Below are positions 33,207 to 44,889 of a stretch of 64,000 nucleotides of DNA, in pieces. How positions within the stretch are numbered: position 1 is the first letter of the stretch; every line of letters begins with the position of its first letter. The stretch covers positions 9,307,682 to 9,371,681 of the forward strand of contig NC_134288.1 in NCBI RefSeq assembly GCF_949628215.1, in the 5' to 3' direction. A program made the position numbers and the translations under genes. The stretch comes from Phalacrocorax aristotelis (lineage: Eukaryota > Chordata > Aves > Suliformes > Phalacrocoracidae). Under the pieces are notes generated by a model. It saw only the letters and a list, made by a program, of their open reading frames with translations, was not told the origin of the DNA and ran no database searches.

Positions 33207-36200
33207 TCCGGGGCACAGCACCACGGGGAGGTGTGCACGGAGCAGGGACCAGCACCTTCCCTGGCAGCCCTTGCCCCACACATCGGCTCTCTCTCTCCTG
33301 GCCGGGGGAGTCTGTGGCTCCATGGGACTGCCAGCAGTGCTGCCTGTCCTGTCCTGTCCCTCCCTGTGCGCTCCAAGGGTGGCCCAACACACTTGGACCG
33401 CCTAGCAGAGCCAGAGGGATCCCACACCTCCACGGGGTCTTGGGATTTGGGAGTGCTCTCGGTATCTGAGCAGCGGTCTGGCTTGTGATGAATAAGGTCT
33501 TGAGAAGTTTCACCTCTGGAGCAGACTTTGTTTAGTTACTGTTTTTTCTTCATGTGATTTAAGCTGACCAGGGCCAGGACCAAGGACTGGTTTTGTTCCC
33601 GGTGGAGCCCCATGCCAACCTTCTTTGTCTGGCCTTTGACTGGATGCAGGATGCTGCAGCCCCTGTGCCAGAAGCGGCTGCATGCTGGAAAGTCTCTTCA
33701 GCCCAAGGGGTCCCTTCCCGCTCTCCTGGACTCCTCACCCCATTCCCCTCCCAGAGCCCAGGAAATTTGGTGGTTGGTGTGTCACTCCAGGGCTGCTGTG
33801 GGTACAAAGGACCTTCTTGTGATGACAATGTCCTGAAAGTAGTTGGGGTCCATCACTTGGTGTACTCAGGGTCACCCCGCATGACCACGCACAGGCTGTG
33901 CTCCAGTAAAGCCCTGCTATTGTGGGCTCCCCTCATGTCCCGATGTTTCTTGTGCCAGTTGCGCAACTGGATCTGCTCCCCTGGCGCTTGGGGCTTGGGG
34001 CGGTCCTGGCAAGGGGCCCCCAGACATGGGTGATACTTTCTGCTCGTGCGTACTGCAGCACTGCACTGACGTGCAACCTCTTCCAGCTCCACAAAGGGCT
34101 TTTGGGTACAGACAGCGTCACAGTACGGTCTGAGCATGGCAAGAGCAGATATCCAGGAAAATCCCAGCAAGCTGTGGACTCCTGGTGTGGCTGGGCTCCA
34201 CGTGGGGGCACACGGCTGGTTTAACAGCAGTTCTGCCCGGTGTTACGCTGGATGGCAGTGGGCAGAGGGGCCCTGGAAAGGCAACATCCCTGGTGAAGGA
34301 GCTGAGCAGCAGTGGCCAGGGGAGCCCCCTCCATCACCATGTTGTAAGGAAGGTTAGAGCAAGTGCAGCCAATCCTCGCTGACGGAAATCTTGGGGCAGC
34401 TGGTTTTAATGAAAGCTGCCCATGCACCGCTCCACTGCATGCATGCACAAGCTGGGGGTGTGCAGGTGGTGGTGGGGGAGCCTTCGCCAGGTGCACTGCT
34501 GGCATCAGCACTGCCTTTCTCACCCCCGCAGCTGCTAACCCGAAGCAGTACTCACCTCATCACGGGATGTACTGTGCAGGTACTGCCTGTGAGCCCTACC
34601 TGTCAGCGCAGCCCTGTCATTACCACAACAGGGTCCTGCTCTCCTTGCTTGGACTTGGGAGGAACCTCTGCTAACGTCACCCTCTTCTACTTCCCAGATG
34701 CCTTGGTGCCAGCAGTGTAGACACAGCTGAGTTTCCATTTCCACGGATGCAGGGAGAGCTCACTGGGAGTGGGGGTCCCAGAGGGCTGCCCAGCTCTCCA
34801 GGCACTGGGGGAGCAGGAATCCTTTTCCCTTGCTAAGCCACTGCAGGGCTGGGGCTGAGGGGGGACTGGTGGCGACAGGAGCCCATGGTCCCGCCGGCAG
34901 ATTTTTTCGCCTGGCCTAAGCTGACCCCGCTCCCAGGGCTGCTTCCTGGGCACAGGAGCCTTCACCATCAGTGGTCACATGTGCGAGGGTGTTTGGGCTC
35001 ACGCTGGAGCGTCTCTGCCTGTACAAGCTCTTCCTTCCTTACCCTACATGAACTTTGGATGCACTCAGCAGCGTGAGGTCCTGTGCTACGGATGTGTTTA
35101 ATTTGCTTCGGGTAATGTGTGACAAGCAGCCCATAATGGCACTGTCTGCCTCAGAGCAATCCAGAACAGACTTTTCTTGCTTGTCACAGAAGCAGGAGCA
35201 GTTCCTTGCTGTGAGGGGTGTTGGTGATTTTGGGGTGCACAGGGCCAGGCAAGCCGCAGCACCTGGCACTGGTCAGGCTGCAGGGGCTACCACAATTTCT
35301 GTCTGGTTTTCTGGCTAAGCACAGCACAGGAACGACTGGCAGTGTCTGTCCCTGCTCCAGCACCTCTGTCAGAAGTGGCAGAAGCTGAGTGCCCAATATT
35401 CCCCTGGGGCTGTCTGGGGACCCCTGGGCTGTCTGGGCTTGGTCCCAGCATCTCAATGAGAGGAAAATTCCCTTGTTTCTGGCTTTAGTGCCCAATTCGC
35501 TCACCACCATGTATTGCAGAGGCACCTGCCTGCCCAAGCACTGGATAATACTGCACATGGAAGGCCAGCCACACTGAAGGCGTTATTTTTACTCTCCTTA
35601 GTATGACAAGGTTGCATTAAGAGGGTGTTTGCACTTCTGGATGCCCAAAATAACTCCTAATTTGCTCAAGGTGTCCAGCAGAGGACTGTGACTTCCCTCG
35701 CACCCACCCCAGCCCTGGAGGTGCTTCAAAGCCTGCTGGTTTCTGGCCTTTCAGGGTCCCACACAGGCAGAGCCTCTGTTTGCTTTCCTGGGTGTGTGCT
35801 GGGGAGGCTGGCAGCCCCTGGCTGGGCCCGCACTTCCTGACTCAGTCTCTTGTGCAGGCAGATAAACAAGCCATGAAAAGAGACAGTGTCTTGCTCTGAG
35901 TCGCCCTGTGAAGTTATTAACTGACTTTTAACAGATCTGCCTGTTTGCCTGCCTTGCCTCCCACCCCGGGGTGTTCCTCAAAGCATGGTACTTGGCCTTG
36001 AGCCACTGCCTCCTGCAGCTCTCTGGAGCTGGGGTGACCCATCTGCTCCCCATCTTGCACGGCGACCCCAGCAGCTGGAGCCCCTTGGCATAGACCGTGG
36101 CATGGTCCTGTCCCTGCCTCAGGCTCCACACTGGCATGGCAGTTCTGGAAAGTGGGCAGCAGGACTGGGATGCAGGTTCGGGAAAAGGTTAAAGGGGGAG

Positions 36201-38148
36201 AAAGTGTTTTATGCTCACGATGATAGGGCTGTCAGGGAGAGTTTGTGGCTGACCGTACAGATCCCAGCACGCAGGACGTGGCAGTTATCCCTCACACACT
36301 GGAGCTGGAGAGGAGCTCCGATCTGTGGGGGGAGAAGTCCTGTAGCTGTTCCGTACCTGGTAGGGACTGAGCCGAGGGGTGTCAGACAGGGTCTGTAAGG
36401 GCACTGCAGCCTGAGGGCAGGAAGGACAGGCTGGCAGGCAGGAGAAGCTGGTACCGGTGACTGCAGTACAGGCAGATATCACTGTTCTGGGCAGGGGCAG
36501 CAGCTGGCTCTGTGCGGGCATCACTCCAGTTTCAGGGCTTTTGGTCACCATGGGCAGCTCTGGTGCTGGGCCAGTGGTTGAGCAAGATGGGCTTGGTGCT
36601 GCACCAGGGCTCCCGCAGTGTCGGGGCTCCAGGAGCCAGCACAAACGGGCTCTTGTTCCCAGATGTGTGCAGCAGGCAGTGCTGGTGGGGCAGGAGGGCA
36701 GCTGCCTGCCAGGCCAGGCAGCACAGCGCAGCGCAGGGAATGGGCAGCCTTTTCTTTGGGAGGAGAAGCGACTTTTCCAAGGAAAAGCAGATTGTTTTTC
36801 CACCTGGCCCTGCAGCCAGGTCTGGGGATCCTGGCGTGCTCTGGTGTTGCAGCCACGGGGCATCCAGCGGACGCGGCCCTGCGGGGATGAAGTGTCCTCT
36901 GCTCACAAGGGAAGAGGAAGTATGTGCTGGCAGCATCAGATGCAGTCCTGGGCTCTGGTTCATCGCTCTTGGCCCATGCTGAGCTAGATGCTGTTACCAA
37001 GAAGTGCAGAACCGCCAAACTAGCATCACTTGTAGAGGGGCAAGACAGCCAGCAGATAATCAACTTCTCTGGAAAGCCACAGGGGAAGGTACTCCAATCC
37101 ACTGCTAAAGTGGGTGTTGAGGAGGAATTCGTTATGTCACCATCTTTGTTCTTAGGCCAAGTCTGTGGTTTTATTTAAAAGAAAGGAGAAGCACAAGCCT
37201 CTCACGTGTCTCTTGATTTATTTGGTCTCTGAGCTTGGCAGGGGTGCAGGAGGGCTGCAGCAGGGTTTCCCTGCCACCTGTTTTGCCACCATTTGGGAAG
37301 GGGCTTCCCTGGCAGGGTTCCCCAGGTATGGGGCATCCCATTCCCACTGCCCCAGGGTGATGGGACCTGTGGGTGAGCAGCAGCAATGTGTGCAGGGGAC
37401 ATGGATTCTCCGAGCCAGTGGCCCCAGGATGGCTACAAGGGTCATCCCAGCTGCCAGCAGGGTCATGCAGTGCAGGAGGGTGGGCTGTGATGCTGCACGG
37501 GATGGACATATACCCGCTGTCAAGGGAGCCATGACCAAGGACATGGCGTTTTGCAACTTGAACTGGGTGAACCCAGTAAGATCTGAATTCCAGTGTAATT
37601 TCCCAGCAGTTTGCTGGAAACCCCCCAGCCTTCCTGCACCCAGGCTGACTTCCTCTGAGGCCCTTCTCCCCAGTAATCCTCCACCACCCTCATTGCAGGC
37701 AGGTTCCCACGGGGTTTGTGGGAGGAAAACAAGAGAGGTCTGCACTCCCCAGCCACCGCTTTGGTGTGTGGTGTGCTTGTGTTGCCCTGTGAGTGCATGT
37801 GTCTGGATTTAAATGGCTGAAACTGTGTGATTCTCCCAGGGCTTACATTCAAGCGATGTGCTTCCCCCATCCAGGGGTTGCCTGTGCCTGTCTGTCCCAT
37901 CAGTGTCTTCCTGGGCACGAGTGTCCACTGGGCCCCTGGGCCTACACCAGCACGTGTGTGTTTTCCAGCAGTCCCTCAGGACCAGACACAGCTGGGATTT
38001 TGGAAAGCAGCCAGGCTGGCCTTGCCCTGGCCAGCTTACATCAGACCGGTGTTATGTTTGGCCCTCAGAGTTTGAGCCTTTGGCATTACCTTTAACCCTT
38101 CCTGTTTTCCTTTGGTATTGATTGTTTCTTTGGGTTTTTTTTCTTTCC

Positions 38149-38161
38149 TTTTTTTTTTTTT
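38149..38161. repeat. poly-T tract
   Basis: A 13-T run in intergenic DNA, preceded by a T-rich stretch from about 38120. Confidence 0.8.
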
Positions 38162-38829
38162 ATGGCTACCCAGGAGCACCAGCCACCTTGGCTTGATGAC
38201 AGGTGAGACCTGAGTTTGCTCTGTCAGAGCAGGAGCTTGGAGATAATGAAGCTACTTTGGGACATCTTTGCCTGCTGTCATTTCCAAACCCTTGCAAATC
38301 CAAGGGTGGTGCTGCATGGCTTTGTGTTGCTGTTCAGCTTCCTCTTGCATTAAGGGCTCCCTCTGTGTTTACTTGCTGAAACAAGACCTGTGTGTCTCAG
38401 TTGCCCCCCAGGAGGAAAAATCCAGGCACAACTGCATTTCTGCTGTGGTGTGGGCCAAGTCCCCATCCTGTGCTTCTAAACACCTGTAACTGTTTGTGGC
38501 CAAGCCATAATGTGAGGGGCTGCCATAACAGGAATGGGCCCGCGGCAGCTCTGCTGGCACCAGAACTGCTGGGGGTCCCATCAGGAGGGTTTGTGTTGTC
38601 CCACTTGTGGTTGTCCCTGCACCTTTGCCTTGCCACCCATCGTCCATGCTTTCGTCATTGCCCAGGATGAGGGCACGGCCACAGCTCTGGCCAGGAGCAT
38701 TGCAGCCCCGGTGCCTCTTGCCCTGCCCATTTCTTCCTTCCTCTACCCTCCATCTTGCTGTGCTTGATAACTCAGCATCCCTACTGCCCCTGTGGTCTGC
38801 AGGGCAGGGCTTGATGGGAACCTGGCAGC

Positions 38830-38850
38830 AAGGAGGAGGAGGAGGAGGAG
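38830..38850. repeat. (AGG)n simple repeat
   Basis: Seven AGG units in intergenic DNA. Confidence 0.85.
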
Positions 38851-39541
38851 TGCAGTTGCTGACCTTGGCCGGAGCTCCCTGCTCAGTGCCAACCTGGGTG
38901 CCGGTGGCTCCACTGGAGCAGGGAGCAAGGAGCTACAGGGGGACGGCTGCCCCAGAGAGCTGCCGTGGGGAAGAGGAAGGCAGCCCCTCCTTGGGGCCAG
39001 CAACCTTGCCTGACCCACGGCCTATCTCTGTCACAAGGCTGGTTTTGTCATCGTCTGCATCTAACATTTATTACTTTTTTTTCCTTTGGAAAAAAAGTAT
39101 TTCTCCAGGCCTTGCAGGAGCTCCCCTCCATGGGCTGGGCTCGCTGTGGTGCTCTGCACCCTGGCACTGCTGGTCCCCCACCAGCCTGGCCCTACCGGAC
39201 ACCCCCCACCAGCCTGTGACAAATGATTTTGCCATTTCATGGGTGGGGAAGAGACATTGATTAACTCCTGCACTTGCCTTTCTGGAAAGGTTATAGCTTA
39301 ATTGGTCGGACTTGGAGTCATAAATCATGTGCTGAGGATCAGTGGAGATAAGAAAATTTTCACAGAATGTTGCAAAAACACTTTTTAGTAGGAGGCATCT
39401 AGCTGTGCCCACCCAGCTTTGGGGCTGAGGGCAGCTGAGAGCACCAGGCTCCTCTGAGGGAACGATTCACCCTCCAGCAAGGGGCCGGAAGTTCTCCCTT
39501 CTGTTATCAGTTAATCTCAGGACTTGCAAAATATCCTTTCC

Positions 39542-39557
39542 TTTTTTTTTTTTTTTT
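39542..39557. repeat. poly-T tract
   Basis: A 16-T run in intergenic DNA. Confidence 0.8.
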
Positions 39558-41960
39558 CTTTTGGAGAAAGAGAAACAACAGGAAAGCCATTGTTTGCTTT
39601 ATTTAGAAGAATCTGAATTCCATCTGTTTTGGAAGATGATTCTGTCTCTCCACGGGAATTGCTATTCCCCCAACCTAAAACCCAAAATTTTAGAAGTCCC
39701 AACTTTTTCCTAGCCAAGGAAGGTGGTGAGGGAAGGATAGAAAGGCTCTTGCCACAAGAGCAGAGGAGAGCAGACTGGTGGCAGCACCTTCCTGTCCCGG
39801 GGACACTGTCTGGTTTGGGCATCCCGCCACCTCCCACAATGCATGGGCTTGAGCAAAGGCAAATGCTGGCCAGCAGTGGCCCAGCTCAGAGGTCCTTCTG
39901 GGCCCAGCTATCCTGCCTTCCCCCAGGGACCCATCGGTACTCCTGGACAAGTGCTCAGAGCAGGCAGGGAGCATAGCAGATGTGAAGCATTTATTATTCA
40001 TGTCAGTAATAATTTCTTCCCTGATTCTCCCCAGCATTTTATTGAGGAATTAGGATGTTAATATGAGGAATCTCAAAGCCACAGTGCAGACATCCCCATT
40101 ACTGCTGCTGCACTGCTGCTGCTCAAAAGTGGAAAATTAGAAAATATTCTGGCCCCGACTTCACACTGTCAGACCCTTGTCTCAAAGTGCAGCAAAAGAG
40201 GGGCTTGGTATGGCCTCAAACATCCATCCTGCTGTGGGATTTGTGCCTCTCGGTCTTGCCTTGACTCTACTCTTTCCTTTCCAGCCTCTAGGCATTTGCT
40301 TTGCCTGACTTTATTTCTTAAACCCCACACGCAGGCTCCTCGCAGCCTTTGGGGCTGCCTGTCCCCTCCTGGCCTGTCCTGGAGTTGAGACCCAGCTGTT
40401 GTGGTCAGGGCAAGGTCTGAGTCCACAGAACCCGGCAGCCTGTGGGGATGGGGGTGAGGGGGCATCCCCCTGCACAGCCTGGGCCCAGGTGCAAAAATCT
40501 CTTCAGGCAAGGTTAGGGGATGTCGAGATGCAGAAACTGGCTTTGCTCCATGTGTGATGATGATAAAGAACAGCAGCATGGATTTGAGTACCTTCTCAAA
40601 AGGCTCCCAGGAAACTGGCTGTTTAAACACAGGTAAAATACATGAAAAATGGTAAGCTTCTCTTTCATGTCAGTGTGGAAGCTAAAATAGGCATTGCTTG
40701 CCCCAGTTCAATAAAGATGCAACTTCCAACACAGGGCCGTCAAGCCCAAGGCTCAGACCCTGCCACTTCTACCCTTCCTGGATTTGGGTCTTTTTAGCCT
40801 CTGACCTCATATCATCACTGGAGATGGCGCAGCAGAACAGCAAAGCATAAAACATCTTTTGGGCACTGGAGGTATTATTCCTATAAACAAGCAAAGCACT
40901 TCAGAATCAATACAAAGTTTTAGTCACAGCCGCTAGAGAGATTTCATCTCCTGAATTATATGATGGGATAAATGAGATCCCAATCCGGCTGCCACCCCGT
41001 GTACCAGCAGCTATCTGTTCACAGTCAGGCTGGACGGCTCCCAGAATTAATTAGAAAAATCAATCCTAAAAATGACAAAAGTATTGATTTGCATTTTTTG
41101 TCTCTTCACAGCCTGGCAGTGCTGTGACTCTAGGAGCACTACAGAGTGATAAAAAGCAGCCTTAGCTGTGGGTGGGAGATGCTTATCCAGTGACACTGCA
41201 TGACAGTGAGGGGTTTATGTGCAACGATGGCATCACCCAAATGCTTCCATGCAATACTATTTCAGTAATAATATTCTTATCCCTCTTCCTTGCTCTTGTT
41301 CAGTTTCCACAGTGGTTCATTTTTAATACCTGTCTATGTGCTACTTTCCTGGACATGGTAAGAAAGCAGGAGCAGCGGGGAGGGGATCCTCCATATCAGC
41401 CAATGCTGGGTGGGCAGATGCAGGCAGCTGCCTGGGTTTTGGGTAGCTCGGCCCCAGCAGGCCCTGGCTGGTCCAGGTCCCTGCCTGGGAGCTGGTGTTC
41501 CTGCAGCAGCAACGGGGTGTGCAGTGCTCATCACCAGGGCACAGTCTGCCTTTCCCAAGGGAGATGAGTAATGGGGAAGGCATGTCCAGCCCATCAAAGC
41601 ACCGGCACAATGCTGGGGTGGGATATGTGTGCTGTGCTGGTTGCAGGAGGCTGAGCTCAGCCACACGTGGCTGCATGCTGATTGATAACAAGGACTTCTG
41701 AAGCCATGGGCTTCTGTGAAATGACAGGCAAAAATCGGTATCCAAAGAGGAATCTGGAAGGCATGCTTCAGTGCACTGCAGAGGCAAGTGTGTAATGGGA
41801 TGATACAACAAATCATCTGTCAGTAGAACAGAAAACTGAGCGAGAGAACTGTCAGGACAGGCTTTAAATGCTTTTGGAGGTAGAAGAGATTTGTGGCTCT
41901 TCCAATGACCTGGGCACCATCCAGGTGGGCACAGCTTTTGCCAACGGCATGAGTGGTGCT

Positions 41961-42033
41961 GGGGAGCAGGCACACTCGGCTGGCCAGCACGGGGACAGGG
42001 AGCAGGCATGCTTGGCTGGCTGGTGTGGGGACA
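41961..42033. repeat. 37-bp imperfect tandem duplication
   Basis: Two diverged copies of a unit beginning GGGAGCAGGCA and ending GGGGACA, at 41961-41997 and 41998-42033, in intergenic DNA. Confidence 0.75.
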
Positions 42034-43399
42034 GCCAGCCCCGGGTGCTTGCAGGGACGCCAGGGCAGGAGGAGGCGCGTCCATCTGCTCCTTCTTTGGA
42101 TTTGTGCACTACATCATCTCTGCAGCAAGGGGATTTCTGAAGCCCTTTAAACTCGGTGCAGGGCCAGCTGGTTGGGCACGGGTAAATATCACATGAAGAA
42201 GTAGGAAAAGTAGCCTGGCTGGGGTGACCTTGGTGACATTCAGGACATGGCGTTAGTTGGTGAATGGAACAAAACTGGCTGGGTTCACCCAGGTAGTATT
42301 GCACAGACATCCCCCTGTGATGTCTGGGATAATTACTTCTAAACCAAAAGGAACAGGACAGACTTCGGCTAGCAGGATTTCAGAGAAGCTGTGATAGAAC
42401 TGCTACTAGGGAATTCAGAGTTTAAGCTGAGAAGATGGAGTTTAAAAGAGCTAAAAGAGCAGGAAATTGGTAGGACTGGGAGCAGAAGCGATGGGCAGGA
42501 GGTCCCAGGGCAGTGCCTGGGGAGCAGGCTGGGATCAGTCTTCATTAACACTGCCATTAATGACCTGGGCAGGAGAAGTGTGGCAGTGTGTGTGGGGGGC
42601 AGGACTCCAGTCTCCAGAGAGGAGCTCAGCAAGGATTGGCGTGGGTATTTGGCAAAAACAAGGCTGAGTGGGGGGTACAAGTTATGTGCACAAACACTGG
42701 GATGGGCAAGTGCCCTTTGCTGAGGTGCAGCATCACATGGGACCACAAGCCATGATCACACCGTGGCTGGGAGAAAAAGACTGTTTTTCTGGAATGGCCT
42801 TTATGTGAGACATTGCTTTTTCTATGATGTCTCTTGATTAGCTCATGATGTGGCTGCCTGGGATGGCGGGTGATGCAGTGCCCTGGCCCTGACAGCCTGT
42901 ACCACTGCTCCCGGGTGCCCAAACAGGCGGTGCAGCTCAGCAGGATGGGATCCCCAGGGACCCTGTGCTGTTTTGGACAGTGATCTGTGAGGCTTTGGGG
43001 CAGCCTATTCCCAGTGAGTAGAGAGGCTGGGCACGACAACACCCATGTACTATGCCTATGTACCAGGGAAGGGGTAGGACAGGACTGAGGACTGGAGATG
43101 GAGGCATTCAATGCTTACAAAAGGGAGTGGGACTCATTCTGCAAATGCCTGCAGTCTGGCAGCAGGGGCCAGTAGGGCAGGGCACAAAAAGGACAAGCCA
43201 GCAGTGGTTTGAGCAGGACTATCCCACCAGAAGCAAAATGCTGGCAGTGAGCAGGAGAGCCAGGCTGCAGCCACAGGCCATGCAGGTGGCACAGGGACTC
43301 TGGTGGTGGCACCAGCTGCCCATCGGTGCTGGGTTGGGGCAGCCTAGCACCTGGCTTTCGGCAGGACATGACTTTTTGTTCTGCTCCACGAGGACCACA

Positions 43400-43920
43400 C
43401 CGGGCACTTCTCTTCAGGTTTATTAACATTAATAGTGTTAGTCCCATGTGAAAGAAGGCACACAAACAAAATGCCTGTTGCTGTCGCTTAGCCAGGGCTG
43501 TGGCAGCAGGGCAGAAGACAGTAAAATCACCTGGAAGAGGGGGGAGCAGAGCAGGGCTGGCAGGCAGAATCACCTCACCATAGGTTTGCGCTCCCATGAG
43601 ATGCCAAGCATGGGCTGCTGACTGCAGGGAACCCTCACCACTGCCCTAAGGCTAAACTGGCACTTGTAAGGATAAATGCACTTTATGCAAGGATTGCTAC
43701 ACACCTAGTAGATTATTAATGAACCTCGTGAGGCTGGTGATGGGGTTACTGCCATTCCACAGTGGGGTGAGTGCTAAGTATGGGGAACTGAAGGACTCTG
43801 AGATGAAGGGTTGGGCAATAGGTCCCAGCATCCCACCTCTGAGCACAGGATGGCCCATCAAGTCAGTGAACGAGGCCTCCACAACCGGACAGAAACAGCC
43901 CCAATGGGAAGGGACTGGTT
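43400..43920 (-). other. KIAA1755: KIAA1755 3'UTR
   Basis: About 520 nt after the stop codon, up to the predicted cleavage site just past the AATAAA at 43419-43424. No coding signal. The end is inferred from the signal and its GT-rich downstream element. Confidence 0.65.
43419..43424 (-). promoter_or_regulatory. polyadenylation signal of KIAA1755
   Basis: Canonical AATAAA on the minus strand (TTTATT on plus), followed on the minus strand by GT-rich sequence around 43385-43405. It is the first strong signal after the stop. Confidence 0.7.
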
Positions 43921-44889
43921 TTACTTGGTATTTGCTTTAGCTGGACTCTCGGTGTGGTGTTTCTCCAGGTAAACAATCTGGACGAGCTTTTCGGAGGGGC
44001 AAGGTGGTCTTGGACTCTGGAGGTCCTGGGGCAATGCCAGGCTCGCTGCTGGGGTTTCTTCAGTGGCATTCTGCGAATCTGAGTCTTCAGAGGAGAAACT
44101 GCTCTGGCTGGAAACCTGGAAGTACTGGGTGGCTTCTGCCTGCTTATCTGCAGGTGGACCATGCATGCTGGGGGCTGAGAGAGTTCCATGGGGCACAGCG
44201 GTGGGACAAAATGGGTCACCACCTAGAAAATGCACCCGGGCAGGCAGAGTGAAGGGATGCCTCTCAAGGGGCTGGCTGTGCTCCTGGGCGAGAGGTCGTG
44301 CAGCCCCCAGGCAGGCGCTGCTCTTGGGTTTTGGGAGGGAGGTGTCAGCAGAGACATGGCAGTGAAAGGCGTGGTCCCCCTCTGGCCTGTGCCGGCACTG
44401 GGGCTGCGGGGAGCTTGGCTCTGCACCCAGCGTGGGGCCAGAAATGCTGCTGGCCCGAGGCTGTTCTGGTTTCTGGGTGCTGGGCTCTGGTGGCTCCACT
44501 GACCCCTGGCCCCCCAACACAGCTGCCTCAGGGCTTGTGGTTGCTTTGCAGATTGGACCTTCCTGGCAAGAGGCTGCAGACCCTGAGCAGGGGGAGCAGA
44601 AGGCGTCGCCCTGTCCCTCAGCTTGTGCTCCCCAGGCCTCCTGCAGCTCTGCCAGCATCTCCTCCAGGATCTGCCGGGTCTCCTGGTACCTGTGTTGTGC
44701 CTCTGTCCAGGCTGCCAGCCCTTGGCTGCTCTGCATCCTGCACACCTGAGCCTTCATCTCCTGAAGCTTCTCCAGGGCAAACTCCACTGACAGCTTCTGG
44801 AAGGAGCTCTGCAGGCACTGCAGTGCCTGGCCCTCCCCACGCTTCACCCGGACTGAGCACTGCCTGCAGTCCAGCTTCAGCCCCATGAT
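43921..44889 (-). CDS. KIAA1755: KIAA1755 coding exon 14 with stop
   Basis: 969 nt. Opens with a last helical repeat ([20 protein letters not shown]), then a Ser/Pro-rich tail with an acidic serine cluster ([12 protein letters not shown]) that suggests casein-kinase-type phosphorylation. TAA at 43921-43923. The preceding intron is only 82 bp. Confidence 0.92.
   Translation of the reverse strand: MMGLKLDCRQCSVRVKRGEGQALQCLQSSFQKLSVEFALEKLQEMKAQVCRMQSSQGLAAWTEAQHRYQETRQILEEMLAELQEAWGAQAEGQGDAFCSPCSGSAASCQEGPICKATTSPEAAVLGGQGSVEPPEPSTQKPEQPRASSISGPTLGAEPSSPQPQCRHRPEGDHAFHCHVSADTSLPKPKSSACLGAARPLAQEHSQPLERHPFTLPARVHFLGGDPFCPTAVPHGTLSAPSMHGPPADKQAEATQYFQVSSQSSFSSEDSDSQNATEETPAASLALPQDLQSPRPPCPSEKLVQIVYLEKHHTESPAKANTK

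Larger units (their letters stand above)
32961..43399. other. intergenic DNA between TGM2 and KIAA1755
   Basis: No gene is supported on either strand over about 10.4 kb. It contains small repeats (33151-33206, 38149-38161, 38830-38850, 39542-39557, 41961-42033) and AT-rich islands that could be enhancers of TGM2 (39280-39400, 39975-40065, 40985-41110). A weakly CR1-like stretch lies at 42480-42700. The largest open frames are in GC-rich sequence and show no domain. Confidence 0.6.

Noticed and set aside
36285-37812. Overlapping open frames of up to 215 codons between TGM2 and KIAA1755
   Set aside because: Present on both strands, no conserved family motif, no splice-compatible neighbours, no promoter context.
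43921-44889. A DH-PH domain hidden in the KIAA1755 C-terminus
   Set aside because: The last exon encodes one helical segment followed by a Ser/Pro-rich tail. None of the conserved DH (CR1-CR3) or PH residues are recognisable.
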